Shown here: in pieces, positions 1 through 11,700 of the stretch | Numbering within the stretch: position 1 is the first letter of the stretch | Layout of the letters: every line of letters begins with the position of its first letter | NCBI RefSeq assembly: GCF_002775205.1 | Contig: NC_036456.1 | Span: 15,775,463-15,839,462 of the forward strand | Source of the DNA: Xiphophorus maculatus | Lineage: Eukaryota > Chordata > Actinopteri > Cyprinodontiformes > Poeciliidae | DNA length: 64,000 nucleotides | Direction: 5' to 3' | Translations under genes and position numbers: made by a program | Notes under the pieces: model-generated | Told to the model about the DNA's origin: nothing | The model's input: the letters and a program-made list of their open reading frames with translations, nothing else | The model's database searches: none

Positions 1-2244
1 TAACTCAGTTTTGGAAACACACGGGACATCACTCGCCGTTGAGAAACTCTTCACACAAAACTGCAGCATTCTTCTAAAGATTCAGTTCAAAATATCTGGT
101 GTCAAAAAAAAAAAAGGTACCACAGTCATTTCAATGGAATTTTAATTTGCACATTCACTGTTTTCTTGTGCTTCTAATGAAGTTTTTCTAAAGATAACAG
201 AAACATCCTCCCTTCACAGCAACCTCGCCCCAACAAAGATTTAAACATTGTTTTGACTATTTAATTTTTTACGTAATCCAAAGAGATGGAAAGATGAGTC
301 ACGCGTTATGTAGTTATCTCTCATTAGGCAATATTTTGTAAGAGTTACCAGTGTTTGCATAGCAGCTAGCAAGAAAAGTCTGTACAGTCACTTGTCTGTA
401 CAGTCATTTTTCTTTAAAAAGTTGTCACTTGGAAAAAAAGTTATAAAAATGTATTTAAAAAAATGTTATTGTAAGTTGGAATACTTGATCAAAACGATCA
501 AATCCACCAAACAGGATTTCCAAACACAAAAATAATCTGTGCAAGACAAATGACTGCTAATCTATTTTAATCATTGTGTTTGCAAAAAGGTTGTTATGTG
601 TGACCTGGGGTTTAGAGTGGCCTTTCAAGGAGCTGTGTTTGTGATTATCGTCCTGTTGGTACACACCTATGTTTGCAGATTTTCAATCATATGATCCAAA
701 CGTCACCAAACTACCAACACTCAAACCAATAATAAACACTGTGCTGCATTCAAATGCAATTGGAGATCCAATCTGTCACAACTATACTCTTCATGTTCCT
801 GTTTAACTCACTGTCCTTTATTTTATGCATCAGCTTGAATCTTATCTCCTCATCTCACTTTGATTTCATTTTTGCCTTATTCAGCTGTGCACCACAAGGG
901 GTCAGAAAGACCAAGGGACCTCATCTACAATTAGAGCAGCTCAACAGACCAGAAAGCAAAGGTTAAAGTGGTAAAAGGAGAAATAAGTCAGAATAACCTT
1001 GACATGGCTGCAATTGAGACATCCATGGATAAGAGTAGAGAAAAAGAAAACCTCAATAGATATCCAGATTATTACTGCACTAAGAAATGGAGTTTTATGC
1101 AAAACTTTACTGATCAAGCATAAAATTCTGAATGTATTAGAAAACAAATTGTGACAATTTTCAATATAAAATAATACATCTGGTGCATAGTTTGATGAAA
1201 TAAATTATTTTTATATTTATTTTATAATAGTGTGTTTAAATAAATTAAGGTAAATTCTGGATTTATTTGAAACCCTTGAACCGACAGCAAAATTTGGCTT
1301 TAGTTGCTCAATAACCAAGGTGTTGACGACTTGGCCTCCAGATTTCGACAATCTGAATCGAAACATGAATGTTTGAGAACTGATGCTCCGATCAACAGAA
1401 ACAAAATATCCAACACGATTTAAAGGTTTTGCTGCCATTTTCTTGGTGACAGACTCCACAGGGGTCTTGGTCTTAAGATATCAGTGGTTTGGTACTGCTA
1501 TTGAGTTGGTGGTCATAATGTTTACTCAATTGTTGCATAATAGTTACAGACTTCAAACTAATATCTGGAATTTTCGCCACATTTACTAATGAAAGGGAAC
1601 AAATAAGTGGCAGAAACCCGTGAAAACAAGATAATAAAGCAATTTTCTCTTTAATTAGGATGCAAGCTTCAAAGTAACTGCAGTGAACATGAACTATGAC
1701 ATTTTTAGTCTAATGAGAAAGTAATTAATGGTTATATTTCATTTAAGTAGGACAGTTTCTTAAATTGCTGACAAACTTCAACCACAGCCTCATCCAACCT
1801 GGAAGCACCTTAAAGCCAGCCTGTTATGCATGAGAAAGTAGTGAAACGGGGCCGGGGGGATAAGCGTCTGGGCACAGCTCATCGAGCGGCTCAGCCATGA
1901 ATCCCAGCCCAACAACCGGGTGCTGCCGCAAGGTGAAAGACACATCCGTCAGGTCGCTCGTGTCACTGGAGCAGATATGATTTGTCAAGATGCGAGACCT
2001 TGAGGCATGCAACACTGGCTCACATGCATCTTCTGCCTCCCACACGACACAATGTGAGACGGTAGCGCGCAGAAACTCAACTGAGAAGCCAGTGTCGCTC
2101 ACTCTGGCATACTGGGAGCATGCTGTGAAACTGGCTACAAAGCTGCAGTTCAAAACTAAAGCATAAAGATAAATCTTATCATCAATATTATTAAACTACA
2201 AAGAAAACAAATCTAAAGATTGCTTCTGTTGTATTTTGCCTCAC
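1..2244. other. AT-rich flank downstream of myoz2
   Basis: This stretch lies beyond the candidate polyadenylation signals of myoz2. It is mostly AT-rich and I see no gene in it. The short open frames are of the size expected by chance. One GC-richer block near 1824-2153 is listed separately. In the mammalian order the next gene on this side would be USP53, but I do not recognise any USP53 exon here. Confidence 0.5.
1824..2153 (-). other. Unexplained 109-codon open frame in a GC-richer block
   Basis: A minus-strand frame of 109 codons occupies a block clearly richer in G and C than its surroundings. On the minus strand the sequence just inside the frame reads TTTTGAACTGCAG, which resembles a 3' splice acceptor, so it could be a terminal exon of another gene. 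I do not recognise the protein and no domain is visible. GC-rich blocks produce such frames by chance, so this is a candidate only. Confidence 0.15.
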
Positions 2245-2297
2245 TTTATTTTGAGAAAAGCATTGTTGTGAACGTTGATATACAATCTCACTTTATT
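2245..2297 (-). terminator. Candidate polyadenylation signals of myoz2
   Basis: Two AATAAA hexamers on the minus strand (TTTATT at 2292-2297 and 2245-2250 on the plus strand) lie about 180 and 230 bases after the myoz2 stop codon. That is a normal distance for a short 3'UTR. Which one is used cannot be seen. Confidence 0.5.
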
Positions 2298-2478
2298 CCA
2301 ATACAGCTTCTTCTTAAGTTACATGGTTACACTTTACCTTTCCCACCATCTGTGTGATAGTTACCAACAGGAGGTTTTCTCTCAAGCTCCTGCTCTGAAA
2401 CAAATGTCACCATGTCCACAATAACCTTGGGTGAAGCTGCTACTTCCAAAGCCTCCCCTGTGATGTTTCTGCTTGGTT

Positions 2479-2704
2479 TCACAGGTCTTCTGACTCAGGG
2501 ATGAGTGTGGGCTCGAGGGAGACATTCGGGAGTGTGACTGAGCCACCTGTTGACACCCACCCTAGAGCCGCTCTATTGAAGGATGGCCGGTTCGGAGCAC
2601 AATCCCCCTGGAGAGCGGGGACCTCTGGGAACGTCTCCACCTGCAGCGCTGCGATGGGGTCGGGTCTCGGCGCCTTGCTGAAACCTCCGAAAGGGGTTGC
2701 CACC
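2479..2704 (-). CDS. myoz2: myoz2 coding exon 5 (terminal)
   Basis: The acceptor CACCTCCAG is followed by the codons for VATPFGGF. The exon carries the C-terminal myozenin region, including [10 protein letters not shown] (human RSFNRTPKGW), and ends PESEDL then TGA. It starts in phase 2, completing the Arg codon begun in exon 4. Confidence 0.92.
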
Positions 2705-5700
2705 CTGGAGGTGACAGAGGGACGGTGTTAATGTTGGCTGCCATGTGCTAATGAGAGTCACTGCTGTGACATTTGAAGTTGTGTTACTAATTAAAGCCAG
2801 GATGTGACCAGGGGGTGTTCTGTAGGTTTGCATTGGATACAGAGAGGTACACAGCATGTTAGGTGTAGGCAGTGTTCTATATGATTAAATCGAAAAAGGT
2901 AAATTGCTACAAGATGCAAAAGTTACACATTTTTAACTTATAAAATGCTAGACTTTAGAATAGTAATGTTTTGGATAATGATAGCACAATGCAAGATGGC
3001 CACAAGGAGTGAATTTGGAGAAATATGTCTGCTATTATTAGGTAAAAGAAAACATGACCGGAAATATTAAATCGATAAATTGTGTATACAGTATATCACG
3101 TAATTGGATGTTATTAGATGTTTTTGGTTTTATTGGGAAGCTTCTTTTTCCTTGAAAACAAATTACATAAGGGCAAATTCTGCTGACACCTAGTGGGGAA
3201 GCTACAGAATGCAAACAGGTGAAGCTTCATCCCATATTTATATTTCAAGAAATTATTTATTATCGCTATGTAGTGTAAATATTTTTTAAAAGATAATTAA
3301 AGGAGATGTATAGAATATACTGACATCTGGTGGTGACGTTTTAAAATGCATCTATCTAAGCATATTCATCGAATTTGTTATTGATAAACTAGAAAAACAA
3401 AATTTCTGAAGAAATTTAGCCGGGGCCTGCCAAGGCGCGCCCGTCGGGCATGGGCCCGGCGTCGTCACGCCACAAATCGGCGTCGACGCTAAAGAACGCC
3501 GCGACGTAATCAGTGGCACGCGGAGAATCGCAAGAACGTTAAGCGAGGCGGACGTGCACCATTCAGTACGATTTAAAATGTTGTCAAGGCTTTTATTTTG
3601 GAAGTTTTGTTAAACTTCATTTCAAAGGGCCAAACTAATCCCATGCGTAATAGTCCTTGGGTTAAAATAGTTATATAATGCTCAAAACACAAGTAGCTGA
3701 TGTAAAAATATTCAAGGCTTTTATTTTGAAATTTTCAGTATGCTTCATTTCAAAGGGCCAAACTAATACCACGTGTAACAGTGCTTTGGATGAAAAAGTC
3801 AAATAAAGCCAAAAAGAGCAATTACGTCATGTAAAATTATTCAAGGCTTTTATTTTGAAATTTTCAGAATGCTTCATTTCAAAGGGCCAAACTAATACCA
3901 CGTGTAACAGTGCTTTGGATGAAAAAGTCAAATAAAGCCAAAAAGAGCAATTACCTGATGTAAAAATATTCAAGGCTTTTATTTTGAAATTATTATTATG
4001 CTCCATTTTAAAGTTCCAAACTAATCCCATGTGTAACAGTGCTTTGGATGAAAAAGTCATATAAAGCCAAAAACAGCAATTACCTGATGTAAAAATATTC
4101 AAGGCTTTTATTTTGAAATTTTCAGTATGCTTCATTTCAAAGTTCCAAAGTAATCCCATGTGTAACAGTGCTTTGGATGAAAACGTCAAATAAAGCCAAA
4201 AACAGCAATTACCTGATGTAAAAATATTCAAGGCTTTTATTTTGAAATTATTATTATGCTCCATTTTAAAGTTCCGAACTAATCCCATGTGTAACATTGC
4301 TTTGGATGAAAAAGTCATATACGGCCAAAAAGAGCAATTACTTCATGTAAAATATTCAAGGCTTTTATTTTGAAATTTTCAGTATGCTTCATTTTAAAGT
4401 TCTGAACTAATACCACGTGTAAGAGTGCTTTGGATGAAAAAGTCAAATAAAGCCAAAAAGAGCAATTACGTCATGTAAAAATATTCAAGGCTTTTATTTT
4501 GAAACTTTTGTTAAGCTTCATTTCAAAGGGCCAAACTAATACCACGTGTAACAGTGCTTTGGATGAAAAAGTCAAATAAAGCCAAAAAGAGCAATTACAT
4601 GATGTAAAAATATTCAAGGCTTTAATTTTGAAATTTTTGTTAATATTCATTTCAAAGGGCCAAACTAATACCATGTGTAACAGTGCTTTGGATGAAAAAG
4701 TCAAATAAAGCCAAAAAGAGCAATTACGTCATGTAAAAATATTCAAGGCTTTTATTTTGAAATTTGCAGGATGCTTCATTTCAAAGGGCCAAACTAATCC
4801 CATGCGTAATAGTCCTTCGGTTAAAATAGTTATATAATGCTCAAAACACAAGTAGCTGATGTAAAAATATTCAAGGCTTTTATTTTGAAATTTTTGTTAA
4901 GCTTCATTTTAAAGGGCCAAACTAATACCATGTGTAACAGTGCTTTGGATGAAAAAGTCAAATAAAGCCAAAAAAGAGCAATTACGTCATGTAAAAATAT
5001 TCAGGGCTTTTATTGTGAAATTTTCAATATGCTTAATTTTAAAGTGTAAAACTAATCCCATGTGTAACAGTTACTGAGTTAAATCAGTTATATACAGCCC
5101 AAAGCAGCAAGTAGTTGTAAAGGCCAGTTCTCAGTCCTGATCTGTTTCAACTGAGGATAGATAGAACTACAACGATGCGTATTCGTAGTCCTAACCAGCA
5201 GCCAATAGCCTCTTGAGTTCCGTTGCTATGGCAAATAATGGTCTCAGCAGGTGTGAGCTCTGAGCTGTGAGCTCTCAAACACACAAGTGTGTTTGAGCAA
5301 ACACACTTTACTGAAAAAAAGCATTGGAAACAAATCCTTCTTGTTCGGGAACCGTAATACATATTCGAAAAGCGTTTTAAGCGTATGACAGTTCAATGTG
5401 TCTTCTGCGATAGTCCCGAGATTCATATCTGTACCTCACTCAGAGCATTTACAGTGATGAGAGAAAGAAATGTTGTGCCCAGATATGAACCGAGGTCGGC
5501 TGTCACTCTAATATGAGCAAAAATGAGAAACTTTGGGTCGCTTAGAGGCAAATTGTGGACAAACCATAACTGGTATCGACGAGCCGTCTTCACTTTCGAA
5601 GAGATCACAGACGTATCTACAAAATGAAATTTGAATGGCATTTCTAGGTGAATTTGTGACGACACAGCAAATCCTCAAAAATAGGGTATTTCTAGGATTT

Positions 5701-8700
5701 TTCCCATTGAGTTATAATGGGGTTTTTTTCGTAGTTTTTTGCGAATTATGTCGCCATGTTAATCCCGAATCCCACCAAAAGTAATAGCTGGAATGGCGTG
5801 AATTTTCTGCACGTTTTGATACCTCTTTTGTAGGTGTGCACGCAGCGGTATGAGCCGCATTAACGGTTACGGATGAAAAATAAAGAATAATAATAATAAA
5901 GAAACTTTTCTTGGGAGAATAGCAATAGGTTCCTGCCATTGCTTTGCATGGCAGGCCCCAATAAGCTATGTAATTAAATGGGCCATGTGGGACTCTGCTG
6001 ACTCCTAGTGGTGAAGTTGCAGATTGCATCCCTCTGAATGTGTCCTACATCCCCAAATAATTTTATGGAAAATAAATAAATGAATAAGTAAATAAGTTCT
6101 TGATATATTAAGTAGAAATTTGTAATAAATAAGTTATAGAATTAAAGGGACAGACTTATCACACTACTAGAAAGTAGAAGGTGAATATACCGCAATTCAC
6201 ACTTAATTATCTACAAATAATAGATTTTGGAAATATATTGCAAAAATTTAGACTAAAGAAATTACCTAATGAAAAGAACAGTATATTAAATCTGACACCT
6301 AGTGAACTAAATATGCTACACATAGAGGATTAGTGCACACAGTCAAGCAGTGGTAGACGTATTTATGGATTAGATAATGTAAATCATCCTTATTTCAGCT
6401 GGAGTACCCTCCTGATGAGTGCTACCTGTTGAAGCTTTTGTATCCTGGCAGGTTTGTCTGGGGCTCCAGTTCCGGCATGTGGGAGACGAGCGTATCAGCC
6501 AAAGCAGGGTCACTGATGATGGCCTGCTCCCAAGGCGAGTGGTATGACTTTGGCACAGCTGTACAGTTGAACTTCTCTGGCGGGATGTCCTTCAAAGGAC
6601 CTCCATATCCTGAGCAGGTCATATAACACAGATAAGAATTTTCTTCATTTTCTGATTTTTTTCTGTATTTTTAATCTCTCATTTTCTTCTTAAATGCTTT
6701 TGAAAATGCAAATAATAAAGGAGAACAGATGTTATTGTACAGTGTCTGGCAAAAGAAGCTGTACTCCTTAAACTTTTGTCCCAACCACAAACCTCATGTC
6801 ACAATCCTAAAATGTTTGAGATTTGGTTTTCTTTTGTGTTTGAATTTTGATCATTTCTTTGTGGATTATTTACGTTCTGTAAACTGGTAAAAACAACTCC
6901 CATGTCCTACATTTTGTTTCGTACAGAGGGTCTGGGCTGTCGGCTATTGAGAAACAAATGCTTCTTGGACGTGTGGACTCTTTTGAAGTTTTAAATGTCA
7001 CGCAATCGCTAACGTTTGTACTTGACGTATGTATTGAGCTAGTTCTATGCTATGAAGTTTACCGGTAATTTCATATGCTGTAAACAATCATCCCCCACTG
7101 TGAAGAGAAAAGTGCTGAACTGAATGAGGCACGTTCACTTCCACCACTGTCTTTGCTAAAACTAGAGGCAGACTACAATACAAAAAAAGGCAGAAAAACG
7201 ATTTCTCGTTCTCAACTTCTCCTTCTCTTCGCTGACTGGCCTGGTAGAAATTCCACCAGAGGAATCCAAGTAAATGGGAGAAAGCACAAACTGTGCTGCA
7301 AGCGAGAATTGAATTGAGCGGAATAGTGCAGAAAGGCAATAGCCAGCCTAATGTCCTATAGCAGTGGTTCTCAAATGGGGGTATGTGTACCCCTGGGGGT
7401 ACGTGGAGGTACTGCAGGGGGTACGTGAAGCTTTTCAAAATATCTTTAAAAAATCAGTAGGCTCCTCATAATAAGTCTTGGGAAAAATTATTTTGTGAAA
7501 AGTTCGATAAAATATAAATGTGTGTTCATGCACTGAATTTTATATTCAGTATTTAGTTTCAATATCCTTTAAAATAAAACGGTTTGACTGGTTTTATACC
7601 TTCCTGGTGGTCACCATCTTCTGTTTTTCGTTTTTGTTTAACCATGCAATGTTTGCAATATGGATGTATTTGTCAGGTTCACTGATATAAGTTGTTTGGC
7701 TTTAATAAATCAGACAGTGATTTTACAGCACTGTACCCCTTTTTAATTGCCCATGTCAGGGGGTACTTGACTAAAAATATATTTTTAAGGGGGTACATCA
7801 CTGAAAAAGTTTGAGAACCACTGCCCTAGAGCAACGCATGGAAGGAGCAGAGAGTAGAAACGGTAGAAAGGTACTCAACTTTTTCTACTACTTTTACACG
7901 ACTTCACAGGCCCTCGCATACAGGTGCTGGTGCGAGGGCTTTCACAGGCCAGGGCCTTCACATGCCTTCGCATCCAGGTGGCGGTGCGAGGGCCTTCACA
8001 GGTCAGGGCCTTCAAGGATCCCTGGCCTTCACAGGCCCTCACGTCCACGTGGCGGTGCAAGGGCCTTCACAGGTCAGGTCATTCAAGGATCCCTGGCCTT
8101 CACAGTCCCCTCGTGGCGATGCGAGAGCCTTCACAGGTCAGGTCATTCAAGGATCCCTGGCCTTCACAGGCCCTCGCGTCCACGTTCGGTGCGAGGGCCT
8201 TCACAGGTCAGGTCATTCAAGGATCCCTGGCCTTCACAGGCCCTCGCGTCCACGTTCGGTGCGAGGGCCTTCACAGGCCAGGTCCATGAAGGATCCCTGG
8301 CCTTCACAGGCCCTCGCGTCCACGTTCGGTGCGAGGGCCTTCACAGGCCAGGTCCTTGAAGGATCCCAGGCCTTCACAGGCCCTCGCGTCCACGTTCGGT
8401 GCGAGGGCCTCCACAGGCCTTCACATTACCTCGTGGTCATCTTATTCAAGCACTTCTGAAGGAACAGCCTGCGATGTCATCGATGACATCACGTTCGTTT
8501 TGTCGGTCTGATGTCATCAGTGACAGTCAGGGACGGACGTGATGTCATCGATGACATCGCAGGCTGTTACCTCAGAAAAAATGTTTTTTATACCTATGTT
8601 ACATGTCTCAGCTGTATTGAAACAGTTGTAACAATTGATGTTTGTTTTGTTTTGTCTCTTCTTCTCCTTTCTTCCGAGTGGGAAGCCTGTAAACAAGAAC

Positions 8701-11700
8701 AGCTTTAGCGAACGAAGAACGACCGCCATCTTTTTCACCAAACTCTGTCTGAGGCGCAAGGGGGAAAGGAGCGGGGCTCCTCACTCTAGGTCTCCTGGTG
8801 AAACGCTGTCTATAATTTGGCTCTAACAAAACTGGAAACATCAGTATGAGACCTGAAAGAGCGTAGGGACACCCTAGAGCAGTGGTTCTCAAATGGGGGT
8901 ACGTGAAGCTTTTCAAAATATCTTTAAAAAATCAGTAGGCTCCTCATAATAAGTCTTGGGAAAAATTATTTTGTGAAAAGTTCGATAAAATATAAATGTG
9001 TGTTCATGCACTGAATTTTATATTCAGTATTTAGTTTCAATATCCTTTAAAATAAAACGGTTTGACTGGTTTTATACCTTCCTGGTGGTCACCGTCTTCT
9101 GTTTTTCTTTTTTGTTTAACCATGCAATGTTTGCAATATGGATGTATTTGTCAGGTTCACTGATATAAGTTGTTTGGCTTTAATAAATCAGACAGTGATT
9201 TTACAGCACTGTACCCCTTTTTAATTCCAAAAATGTTTTGCCCGTGTCAGGGGGTACTTGACTAAAAATATATTTTTAAGGGGGTACATCACTGAAAAAA
9301 GTTTGAGAATCACTGCCCTAGAGCAACGCATGGAAGGAGCAGAGAGTAGAAACGGTAGAAAGGTACTCAACTTTTTCTACTACTTTTACACGACTTCACA
9401 GGCCCTCGCATACAGGTGCTGGTGCGAGGGCTTTCACAGGCCAGGGCCTTCACATGCCTTCACATCCAGGTGGCGGTGCGAGGGCCTTCACAGGTCAGGG
9501 CCTTCACATGCCTTCACATCCAGGTGGCGGTGCGAGGGCCTTCACAGGTCAGGTCATTCAAGGATCCCTGGCCTTCACAGGCCCTCGCGTCCACGTTCGG
9601 TGCGAGGGCCTTCACAGGCCAGGTCCATGAAGGATCCCTGGCCTTCACAGGCCCTCGCGTCCACGTTCGGTGCGAGGGCCTTCACAGGTCAGGTCATTCA
9701 AGGATCCCTGGCCTTCACAGGCCCTCGCGTCCACGTTCGGTGCGAGGGCCTTCACAGGCCAGGTCCATGAAGGATCCCTGGCCTTCACAGGCCCTCGCGT
9801 CCATGTTCGGTGCGAGGGCCTTCACAGGCCAGGTCCTTGAAGGATCCCAGGCCTTCACAGGCCCTCGCGTCCACGTTCGGTGCGAGGGCCTCCACAGGCC
9901 TTCACATTACCTCGTGGTCGTCTTATTCAAGCACTTCTGAAGGAACAGCCTGCGATGTCATCGATGACATCACGTTCGTTTTGTCGGTCTGATGTCATCA
10001 GTGACAGTCAGGGACGGACGTGATGTCATCGATGACATCGCAGGCTGTTACCTCAGAAAAAATGTTTTTTATACCTATGTTACATGTCTCAGCTGTATTG
10101 AAACAGTTGTAACAATTGATGTTTGTTTTGTTTTGTCTCTTCTTCTCCTTTCTTCCGAGTGGGAAGCCTGTAAACAAGAACAGCTTTAGCGAACGAAGAA
10201 CGACCGCCGTTTTCTTCCCCAAACTCTGTCTGTTTTATTACAAATTGTCAAAATCATGAAATCATGCAATCATACATTGAACATTCCTTTGTGCATTCAT
10301 GTCCATGTGTCCTTCCGTTGCTCCAAAACAACCATATTCCATCTACTTCAATAAACAACATCAGCCCACACCAGCTGTGACAGCATCCATGGGCCAAATC
10401 AAAACAATTCAACAATCGATTTAAATCTTACAGATTTACATAAAAAGAAAACTATTCCTCAAGTTCAGTGAAATTGTAAGGCTACTAATTTCTTTGAATT
10501 GTAATAACTCTGAAAAATGTAATCATATTATTAGTTCTATAATTTAATATGGGCATATTTAGAGGACTAGATCTAGCTTAAGCTAGTACAGTAGAATCAA
10601 TTACAGGGTAGTAGGGGAAAAGCGGTAACGTCTATAATAAATGTTTGAAACTGATGAGAACTGATTTCCGGTACATGTAACAGAGTAACTTTAACACTTC
10701 CTATCAAAAGATAACACAACCCGTCAGGATACCACCGAAATCTTAATAAGGTTGGGTCGGAGAGTGTATCGAAGTTTAGATACATGTAGCAAACTTCTAT
10801 AACGGCTGTTTTACGACCGTTATAGTTACAAACCGTAATTATGAAACAAAATCACTCTTTTTCCCTCGAACGTCTAAACACGTCTAGCAAGTAATTACGA
10901 AATCAGCACCGAATGAACTTGTAAATTTACATTTTAGCGGGGACAGTTCCCACCAGCTTCACACTACTAACCTGTAAACAAGAACAGCTTTAGCGAACGA
11001 AGAACGACCGCCATCTTTTTCCCCAAACTCTGTCTGAGGCGCAAGGGGCAAAGGGGCGGGGCTCCTCACTCTAGGTCTCCTGGTGAAACGCTGTCTATAA
11101 TTTGGCTCTAACAAAACTGGAAACATCAGTATGAGACCTGAAAGAGCGTAGGGACACCCTAGAGCAGTGGTTCTCAAATGGGGGTACGTGAAGCTTTTCA
11201 AAATATCTTTAAAAAATCAGTAGGCTCCTCATAATAAGTCTTGGGAAAAATTATTTTGTGAAAAGTTCGATAAAATATAAATGTGTGTTCATGCACTGAA
11301 TTCTATATTCAGTATTTAGTTTCAATATCCTTTAAAATAAAACGGTTTGACTGGTTTTATACCTTCCTGGTGGTCACCGTCTTCTGTTTTTCTTTTTTGT
11401 TTAACCATGCAATGTTTGCAATATGGATGTATTTGTCAGGTTCACTGATATAAGTTGTTTGGCTTTAATAAATCAGACAGTGATTTTACAGCACTGTACC
11501 CCTTTTTAATTCCGAAAATGTTTTGCCCGTGTCAGGGGGTACTTGACTAAAAATATATTTTTAAGGGGGTACATCACTGAAAAAAGTTTGAGAACCACTG
11601 TTCTATAGGTATTGTCATATTATGTATTATTTCTCAACAGGTCTTGCTATGCTATATTCTGTTCATCAGTACGGTTTTAAAGATTTTACTGTATCTTCTG

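Larger units (their letters stand above)
7354..11608. mobile_element. Composite hAT-ended macro-element with terminal 8-bp duplication
   Basis: The block 7362-11600 begins with CAGTGGTTCTCAAA and ends with the inverse TTTGAGAACCACTG, the typical short termini of hAT-type DNA transposons. It is flanked by TCCTATAG (7354-7361) and TTCTATAG (11601-11608), an 8-bp target duplication with one mismatch. Inside are three non-autonomous hAT copies separated by two related spacers (7824-8879 and 9316-11164). The junctions around the middle copy are perfect CCCTAGAG direct repeats. The simplest reading is a tandem duplication in a donor locus, then mobilisation of the whole hAT-spacer-hAT-spacer-hAT unit using the outermost ends. 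No transposase is encoded. It lies in myoz2 intron 3. Confidence 0.75.

Noticed and set aside
3827-4704. Minus-strand frames of 163 and 77 codons with a 43-residue repeat
   Set aside because: They arise because the satellite period is divisible by three. There is no start context, splice structure or homology.
3584-9911. Possible CRISPR-like arrays
   Set aside because: The repeats are long contiguous tandem units without unique spacers, in a vertebrate genome.
7811-9940. Plus-strand frames of 120-182 codons in the GC-rich arrays
   Set aside because: All three frames are open and the 70-bp period shifts frame each unit, so there is no evidence of coding.
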